A DNA stretch of 28,697 nt from Neocallimastix lanati (nom. inval.) (lineage: Eukaryota; Neocallimastigomycota; Neocallimastigomycetes; Neocallimastigales; Neocallimastigaceae), in the NCBI GenBank assembly GCA_016946835.1, contig JACVTC010000438.1:1-28697 (forward strand), written 5' to 3'. A program made the translations under genes and the position numbers. The notes under the pieces are model-generated. The model was not told where the DNA came from. It saw nothing but the letters and a program-made list of their open reading frames with translations, and did no database searches. Positions 20,609 to 28,697 of the stretch are shown here, piece by piece. Numbering within the stretch: the first letter of the stretch is position 1; every line of letters begins with the position of its first letter.

Positions 20609-23600
20609 AGAATAAAATAAAATAAAATAAAATAAAGAATAAAATAAAATAAAATAAAATAAGAATAAAATAAATAAATAAAATAAAGAATAAAATAAAA
20701 TAAAATAAAATAAAATAAAATAAAATAAAATAAAATAAAATAAAATAAAATAAAAAAATAAATCAAAATAAAATTAAAATAAAGAATAAAATAAATCAAA
20801 ATAAAATATAATAAAGAATAAAATAAATCAAAATAAAATAAAATAAAAAATAAAATAAAATAAAATAAAGAATAAAATAAAAAAGATATAAAAAAAAAAA
20901 TAAAGAATAAAATAAAAAAGATATAAAAAAAAATAAAGAATAAAATAAAAAAAAATAAAGAATAAATAAAATAAAATAAAGAATAAAAGAGAAATAAAAT
21001 AAAATAAATAAAATAAAATAAAGAATAGAATTAAATAAAATAAATAATAAAATATAAAGAAATAAAATAAAACATAAAAAATAAATAAAAAATAAAAAAA
21101 AAAAAAAATAAAACATAAAGAATAAAATAAAGATAAATAAAAATAAAATAAAGAATAGAATAAAATAAAATAAAGAATAAAATATAAAGAAAATAAATAA
21201 AAAAAATAAAATAAAACATAAAGAATAAAAAAAAAAAATAAAATAAAACATAAAGAATAAAAAAAAAATAAAATAAAACATAAAGAATAAAAAAAATAAA
21301 ATAAAACATAAAGAATAAAAAAAAATAAAATAAAACATAAAGAATAAAAAAAAATAAAATAAAACATAAAGAATAAAATAAAATAAAGAATAAAATAAAA
21401 TATAATAAGGAATAAAATAAATCAAAATAAAATATAATAAAGAATAAAATAAATCAAAAAAAATAAAATAAAAAAAAAAATAAAATAAAACATAAAAGAA
21501 TAAAATAAAGATAAATAAAATAAAATAAAGAATAGAATAAAATAAAATAAAGAATAAAATATAAAGAAAATAAATAAAAAAAATAAAATAAAACATAAAG
21601 AATAAAAAAAAATAAAATAAAACATAAAGAATAAAATAAAATAAAATAAAATAAAATAAAATAAAATAAAATAAAATAAAATAAAATAAAATAAAATAAA
21701 ATAAAATAAAATAAAATAAAATAAAATAAAATAAAAAATAAATCAAAATAAAATAAAATAAAGAATAAAATAAATCAAAATAAAATATAATAAAGAATAA
21801 AATAAATCAAAAAAAAATATAATAAAGAATAAAATAAATCAAAAAAAATAAAATAAAAAAAAAATAAAATAAAACATAAAGAATAAAAAAAAGATAAATA
21901 AAATAAAGAATAAAATATAAAGAAAATAAATAAAAAAAATAAAATAAAGATAAATAAAATAAAAATAAATAAAATAAAATAAAGAATAAAATAAAATAAA
22001 ATAAAGAATAAAATAAAGATAAATAAAATAAAATAAAGAATAGAATAAAATAAAATAAAGAATAAATTAAAATATAAAGAAATAAAATATATCATAAAAA
22101 ATAAATAAAAAATAAATAAAAAAAAAAAAAATAAATAACATAAAGATAAAATAAAGATAAATAAAATAAAATAAAGAATAAAATAAAATTAAAATAAAAT
22201 AAAAAAGAAATAAAGTAAAACATAAAAAATAAAATATAAAGAAATAAAATATATCATAAAAAATAAATAAAAAATAAAATAAAGAATAGAATAAAATAAA
22301 ACATAAAGAATAAAATAAAACATAAAGAATAAAATAAAGATAAATAAAATAAAATAAAGATAAATAAAATAAATAAATAAAATAAAATAAAGAATAAAAT
22401 AAAATTAAAATAAAGAATAAAATAAAGATAAATAAAATAAAATAAAGAATAGAATAAAATAAAATAAAGAATAATAAAATATAAAGAAATAAAATATATC
22501 ATTAAAAAAATAAATAAAAAATAAAAATAAAAAAAAATAAAATAAACATAAAGAATAAAATAAAGATAAATAAATAAATAAAGAAGAGAATAAAATAAAA
22601 TAAAGAATAAACAAAGATAATAAAATAAATAAAGAATAGAATAAATAAATAAAGAATAAAACAAAGATAAATAAAAATAAAATAAAGAATAGAATAAAAT
22701 AAAATAAAGAATAAAAACAAAGATAAAATAAAATAAATAAAGAATAGAATAAAATAAAATAAAGAATAAATAAAATAAAATAAAGAATAAAATAAAATAA
22801 AATAAAGAATAAAATAAAATAAAATAAAGAATAAAATAAATAAAATAAAGAATAAAATAAATAAAATAAAGAATAAAATAAAAAGAAATAAAATAAAATA
22901 AAAAATAAAATAAAATAAAAATAAAAAATAAAATAAAATAAAATAAAATAAAAAATAAAATAAAATAAAATAAAATAAATAAAGAATAAAATAAAAAAGA
23001 AATAAGAATAGAATAAAATAAAATAAAGAATAAAATAAAGATAAATAAAATAAAATAAAGAATAGAATAAAATAAAATAAAGAATAAAATAAAATAAAAT
23101 AAAGAAATAAAATTAATAAAATAAAATAAAATAAAATAAAATAAAATAAAGAATAAAATAAAATAAAATAAAATAAAAAATAAAAATAAAATAAAATAAA
23201 ATAAAAAATAAATAAAATAAAATAAAGATAAAAATATAAAATAAAATAAAATAAAATAAAGATAAAAATAAAGAATAAAATAAATAAAAAATAAAATAAA
23301 GAATAAAATAAAATAAAAAATAAAATAAAATAAAATAAAATAAAATAAAAAATAAATAAAATAAAATAAAATAAAATAAAGAATAAAATAAAAAGAAATA
23401 AGAATAGAATAAAATAAAATAAAGAATAAATAAAGATAAATAAAATAAAATAAAGAATAGAATAAAATAAAATAAAGAATAAAATAAAATAAAATAAAGA
23501 ATAAAATAAAATAAAATAAAGAATAAAATAAAAAAGAAATAAAATAAAATAAAGAATAAAATAAAATAAAATAAATAAAAAATAAATAAAATAAAATAAA

Positions 23601-23822
23601 ATAAAAAATAAAATAAATAAAATAAAATAAAGAATAAAATAAAGAATAAATAAAATAAAAAATAAAATAAAATAAAATAAAATAAAAAATAAAATAAAAT
23701 AAATAAAATAAAATAAAAAATAAAATAAAATAAAATAAAATAAAATAAAGAATAAAATAAAAAGAAATAAAATAAATAAAATAAATATAAAGAATAAAAA
23801 AAAATAAAATAAAAAATAAAAC
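19346..23822. repeat. 4.5-kb AAAAT/AAAGAAT array, strand-asymmetric
   Basis: The plus strand is built from AAAAT and AAAGAATAAAAT units with almost no C; C appears only in interspersed CATAAAGAAT and ATCAAAAT motifs. Long uninterrupted AAAAT runs end near 20492, 20752 and 21735. Each is followed by the same variant block (AAATAAATCAAAATAAAAT, then ATATAATAAAGAATAAAAT) at about 20496, 20757 and 21737, showing duplications of about 260 and 980 bp. Every long minus-strand frame here is a Phe/Ile/Leu/Tyr translation of the repeat and not a gene. Confidence 0.95.
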
Positions 23823-24289
23823 GAAAAATAAACAACATTTAATGACTATTTTTTTTTTAAGGAATATATTATTTTAGCAATACTTTTTTATTTAAAAGAA
23901 TAATTTTTTTTAAATAATATTTTATTCTTTTAAATAATATTTTATTGAAGTTTATTTTAAAGTATCATTTTTTTTTTTATTATTAAGAATATTTTTTTTT
24001 TTAGGTATAGGTACTTTTTTTAAATACAAATATTTTTAAGACTTTTTAATTTTTAAATATAAGAATATATATATATTTTATTATTTAAATATTTTTATTG
24101 AATATTTTATTTTATATTTATTTATTTATTTTTTTTAAAATAAAAATAAATAAGAAAAAAAAAAAAAAAAAAAAAAAAAAAACTTTAATACTAATTTAAC
24201 ATTATTTATTAAAACTGCTTATTTATTAATTCAATTATTAAAAATTTAGTTAGCCACATTTTTCGAAATACTATAATTCCATATTCATT
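23823..24289. other. spacer between array and inverted 47-bp repeat
   Basis: AT-rich, with an A tract near 24154-24182 and no ORF. A lone copy of the inverted-repeat element's end lies at 24253-24274 (GCCACATTTTTCGAAATACT, then AT), with no partner found close by. Confidence 0.6.
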
Positions 24290-24838
24290 AGTATATTAAA
24301 ATATTTATTTATATTATTAATATATATTCATTAAAATATATAATAAAATAATTTATTTATATTATTAATATATATTCATTAAAATATATAATAAATAATT
24401 TATTTATATTATTAATATATATTCATTAAAATATATAATAAATAATTTAATTTATATTATTAATATATATTCATTAAAATATATAATAAATAATTTATTT
24501 ATATTATTAATATATATTCATTAAAATATATAATAAATAATTTATTTATGTTTATTAATATATATTTATTAAAATATATAATAAATAATTTATTTATATT
24601 ATTTATATATATTCATTTAAAATAGATATTAAAATATTTATTTATATTATTAATATATATTCATTAAAATATATATCGAAATATTTATTTAAGTAATTAA
24701 TAAATATTCATTAATATATATATCAAATATTTATTTAAGTAATTAGTAAATATTCATTAATATATATATCAAAATATTTATTTAAGTAATTAATATATAT
24801 TCATTAATATATATATTAAAATATTTATTTAAGTAATT
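24290..24838 (-). repeat. 47-bp AT repeat, about 12 units, inverted orientation
   Basis: Read on the minus strand this is the same family as 18550-19345 (AAATAAATATTTTAATATAT, then ATTAATGAATATATATTAAT). TTCATT anchors at 24328, 24375, 24422, 24470 and 24518 give the same 47-48-bp period. Confidence 0.85.
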
Positions 24839-25075
24839 ATTTTATTTTTTTTATTCTTTATTTTATTTTATCTTTATTTTTATTCTTTATTTTATTTTAT
24901 TTTTTTATTTTTTATTTTATTTTTTTTTATATTCTTTATTTATTTATTTTTATTATATTATTTTTTATTTCTTTTTTATGTTTTATTTTATTTATTTTTT
25001 ATTTTATTTATTTTTTATTTATTTTATTTATTTTTTATTTTATATTTTTATATTACAATTTTTTTTATATTTTGA
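24839..25075 (-). repeat. short inverted copy of the AAAGAAT array
   Basis: The plus strand reads TTTATTCTTTATTTTATTTT and variants, the complement of the 19346-23822 array. It directly adjoins the inverted 47-bp repeat, as the two do on the plus strand at 19345. Confidence 0.85.
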
Positions 25076-25334
25076 TTTATTTAATTAGAAATTGCTTTAA
25101 AGAAAAATTTTATTGTATTAAAAAAAAAAAAAAAATAAAATAATTTATTAGTTAAAAATTAAATAATAAATAATTAATCTTATAAATATTAATAACTATT
25201 AATTGAATATATATAAATTATTTGATGGATGATATAATCCATTAAATTAAAAATTTAATATTATAAAATAAATTTTTATTAAACATAAAAATATATCAAA
25301 ACAATTTTTTCTTAAAATATTATTTAATTTTAAT
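25076..25334. other. AT-rich spacer
   Basis: Nothing recognised beyond a short A run near 25120. Confidence 0.55.
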
Positions 25335-25925
25335 ATGATTAACATAAATTAAAGATAAATTATCCTATGATAATTTCATTTTTTATGTAAAATCATTTAT
25401 AGTTCATGTGGAAAACATAAATAAATGACAAAATAAGCATATGATTTTACATAATTTTATGAAAATAAAGCATTATTTTTCATGTGGAAAACATAAATAA
25501 ATGACAAATTATCATATGATTTTTACATAATTTTATGTAAAAAACATTATTTTCATGTGAAAAACATAAATTAATGACAAAATATCATATGATTTTACAT
25601 AATTTTATGTAAAAAACATTAATTTTTCATGTGAAAAACATAAATTAATGACAAAATATCATATGATTTTTACATAATTTTATGTAAAAAAACATTAATT
25701 TTTCATGTGAAAAACATAAATTAAATGACAAAAATATCATATGATTTTTACATATTTTTATGTAAAAAAACATTAATTTTCATGTGAAAAACATAAATTA
25801 AAGACAAACTATCATATGATTTTTACATAATTTTATGTAAAAAAACATTTATTTTTCATGTGAAAAAACATAAATTAATGATAAAAAAAAATTAATGATG
25901 AAATATCAAATGATGATTTATATAA
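25335..25925. repeat. 73-77-bp satellite made of three palindromes
   Basis: CATGTG anchors at 25405, 25481, 25554, 25628, 25704, 25781 and 25857. Each unit carries TTTTTCATGTGAAAAA, ATCATATGAT and TTTACATAATTTTATGTAAA, each an exact or near palindrome, joined by CATAAATTAATGACAAA and AACATTAA. The first and last units are worn. No coding. Confidence 0.9.
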
Positions 25926-26164
25926 TTTAATATAAGAAAACAAATAAAATTATATTTTATTTTTTATATTTAATTGCAATTATTTTAAATTATATAATTA
26001 TTAATAGATTAGTATGTTGTTTGAATAATACTAATCAATATTAAAAATTTAAAAATTTTTTATATTTATATTTATTTTTTATTTTATATTTATATTAGAT
26101 TTTAATTTATTTTAAATTATTACTTAGATTTAATTTACATTAGAATAAAGTTAATTAATTAAAT

Positions 26165-26560
26165 TTATAATGATTAAATAATTAATAACATATAATTATG
26201 ATATTATAAAATTTATATTTTTAATTTTATAATGATTAAATAATTTATAACATATAATTATGATATTATAAAAATTTATATTTTTAATTTTATAATGATT
26301 AAATAATTAATAACATATAATTATGATATTATAAAATTTATATTTTTACTTTTATAATGATTAAATAATTAATAACATATAATTATAATATTAATAAAAT
26401 TTATTATTTAATAATGATTAAATAATTAATAAAATTTACTATGATATTAGAGAAATTTTTTTTTTTAATTAAATAATTATTAAATAATAAATAATATATC
26501 ATTATTATTTATATTTTTAATTTGATAATGATTAAATAATAATAAAATATATATATTTAT
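26165..26560. repeat. 62-bp AT repeat, about six units
   Basis: TGATTAAATAATTAATAACA followed by TATAATTATGATATTATAAA; TGATTA anchors at 26171, 26233, 26296, 26358 and 26415, and a shortened one near 26529. Confidence 0.85.
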
Positions 26561-28578
26561 TAAAATTCACATTTTTAATTAAAATATAATTTTTAAATAA
26601 AATTTAAATTTATATTTTAATAATTAATTATATATTATATTGTGAAGTATATATAATTATATTGATAATAAATATTATTTGCAATATATTAAATTTTAAA
26701 TAAAATATTACAATTTTTAAATAATAATTTACTTAATCTCAATGATAGTATATAAATACAGCTATTATTTTATTAATAAAAATTTAAATTATATTATAAA
26801 TGATATGAACAATTAAATTTTAAATTATTAAAAATATTTATTTTATTTGTTTAATTATTAGTAAAAAAGAATAATAAGAAATTACATTATACATATGGAA
26901 AAATTTATAATATTAAAATTTAATATAGAAGATAAAAAAAAAATTTTTTTATATATTTATATAAAATAAATAAAAATATTTAATTTTTTTTTTTTAATTT
27001 AAAATTTTGTTATTTTTTGTTTTAATGTATAAATTAAAAAAAAAAAATGAGTTTATTTTAAAATATAATGTATATATATAAAAAATTTTTTTTTATATTC
27101 AGGTATATATAAAATTGAAATTTTTTATTTTTAATTAGTTCAGAATTATTTTATTTTTACTATTAATGTATAAAAAAATAAACATAAAAATAATTATTTA
27201 TATTTTAAATTAATAATAATATTTAAAAATTTATAAAAAAATTTTATGTAAATAATGTATATTATTAAATTATGTTTTAAGTGGTAAAATGATATAAATT
27301 TATATTAATATATAAATATAATTATTTTTTTAGAATATAAAATTTAAATGATTTTCAATTTAAAATTAAATACTTTATATAAAAATTTCAATTAATATAT
27401 AATATTAATTTAAATAAATTTAAAATTTAATAGTATAAGATTACTTCTATTTAAATTTAATATTAAATATTATTATATTATTATTAAAATATTTTATTTA
27501 TTATAGTATATTTTTAGTAATTAGTATTAACGTTTGAATATAATAATCTTGATAGATTACTATAAATATTAAAATATTTCGTTTTTAAAAATATAATTAT
27601 TCGTATAAAATAATATATATATTATTTTTATTATTTATTTTATTTATTTTCTAAATAAAAAGAAAATAAATTGCAATAAAAAATATTTAAAAGAATTAAT
27701 AATTGAAATATTTTTTAAAGGAAAGTATTTATTAAAAAAATTAATAAAAAAAAAAATTAATATAATTAAATTAATTTAAAAATTCAATCATCGAATATTT
27801 TTAGTTTTATAATTAATAAAGAAATATATTTAATATATTTTAAATTGATTTATTAAAATTAGTATTTTCATTTTAATTTATATTTTATCAATAATAATTT
27901 CAATTATTTTAAATTTCAAATTATAAATTTAGAAAATTGTATATATATATTAAATTATTATTATAATGGAAAGGTATAAAATTATTTATATTATTACAGT
28001 TTATTAGATTTTAAAAATATATAATTTTTGATTAATATAATAAGTTTTTATTATATAAAATACTTTCAAGTATAAAATTAAGAAAATTTATTTTCAATTA
28101 TGAACAAAATATTAATATTTAATTTAATAAATAAAAATAAGATTTATTTAAAATTTATTGTTAAATTTAAGGCTAATAATTTTTATTTTATAATTAAAAT
28201 GATTAATATTTTGTTATTAAAATAAAACAAATAACTTTTAAGATTATTTAATATTTAAAATTGAAATAAAATTATTTAAATATAAATTAATTTAAAAAAT
28301 AAAGAAAATTTAGTTTAAATGAAATTTATAAATTTGTTAAAAATTTTCCAATATAAGAGTAAAACGGATTCATTGAAAAATAAAATTAGTCTAAACTAAT
28401 TTAAAAAATTAAATTATTTTATAAGAAAGAAATAAAATAAAAAATAAAGATAAATTTAAATTATTATTTATTTAAAAAGTATGAATAAAAAAGAAAATAA
28501 TATAAATTATAAGGAATTTTATTTGTTTAATTAAAGAGATAAAAGAACAAAAAAAAAGAAATAAAAAATCTTTTTAAA
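26561..28578. other. plain AT-rich DNA, no gene or array seen
   Basis: Two kilobases without a convincing ORF, tandem repeat or RNA gene. It seems less repetitive than the rest of the distal region. Confidence 0.5.
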
Positions 28579-28588
28579 ATCACGTGAT
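28579..28588. promoter_or_regulatory. CACGTG palindrome next to the telomere
   Basis: ATCACGTGAT is a perfect 10-bp palindrome two bases before the telomere tract. It contains the E-box CACGTG and fits RTCACRTG, the Cbf1/CDEI site of yeasts. A bHLH factor binding here is inference from the motif and its place. Confidence 0.35.
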
Positions 28589-28590
28589 AA

Positions 28591-28697
28591 GGGGTTAGGG
28601 TTAGGGTTAGGGGTTAGGGTTAGGGGTTAGGGGTTAGGGTTAGGGTTAGGGTTAGGGTTAGGGTTAGGGTTAGGGGTTAGGGTTAGGGTTAGGGTTA
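28591..28697 (+). repeat. terminal telomere repeats (TTAGGG/TTAGGGG)
   Basis: Seventeen repeats to the last base. G-run lengths in order are 4,3,3,4,3,4,4,3,3,3,3,3,3,4,3,3,3. The G-rich strand runs outward, as expected at a right-hand chromosome end. Confidence 0.98.

Noticed and set aside
19308-23838. Many minus-strand frames of 65-316 residues of Phe, Ile, Leu, Tyr and Ser
   Set aside because: They are translations of the AAAAT/AAAGAAT array; no domain, no normal composition, overlapping frames all open.

Overview
The right edge is a chromosome end: 17 telomere repeats (12 TTAGGG, 5 TTAGGGG) run outward from 28591 to the last base, so the centromere lies to the left. The DNA is extremely AT-rich, with homopolymer tracts of 27-36 bases. 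The only convincing genes, at the far left, encode secreted proteins rich in Asn, Lys and Cys. TTAGGG telomeres, extreme AT content and this kind of secreted Cys-rich protein together suggest an anaerobic gut fungus (Neocallimastigomycota: Neocallimastix, Piromyces, Anaeromyces and relatives). That placement is inference, at roughly 70% confidence.

Proximal part (1-3527): two genes on the minus strand, one running off the left edge and one complete Cys-rich secreted protein; a small GC-richer, hairpin-rich island at 2511-2690 that could be a Pol III-type RNA on the minus strand; and the 3' end of a third minus-strand gene. That third gene encodes pentapeptide repeats and a C-terminal membrane anchor. 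Its 5' end stops abruptly in a short internal telomere tract (3528-3552), which points outward like the real telomere. The simplest reading is that the chromosome once broke inside this gene and was healed by telomerase, priming on a TTA in the gene. The distal 25 kb was added later.

Distal part (3553-28590): no convincing gene. It is a patchwork of repeats. In order: an array of short hairpins with matched base changes in the stems (3599-4218); a purine-biased, GC-richer island closed by a 14-bp hairpin (4226-4655); a polypurine/polypyrimidine array (6170-7760); a 17-bp-based satellite carrying TTAGGG in each unit (9058-9655); a 196-bp satellite of about 21 monomers with a three-monomer higher-order repeat and worn edges (10700-14830); a 273-bp repeat (15101-16140); a family of about 280-bp inverted-repeat elements with a shared GTGGC/GCCAC end (16290-18210, plus a lone end at 24253); a 47-bp AT repeat and a 4.5-kb AAAAT-type array that recur in inverted form after 24290; a palindrome-rich 75-bp satellite (25335-25925); a 62-bp repeat (26165-26560); and 2 kb of plain AT-rich DNA leading to a CACGTG palindrome two bases before the telomere.

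The genes do not form a recognisable pathway. The window reads as a healed and re-extended chromosome end, with surface or secreted-protein genes at its inner border.
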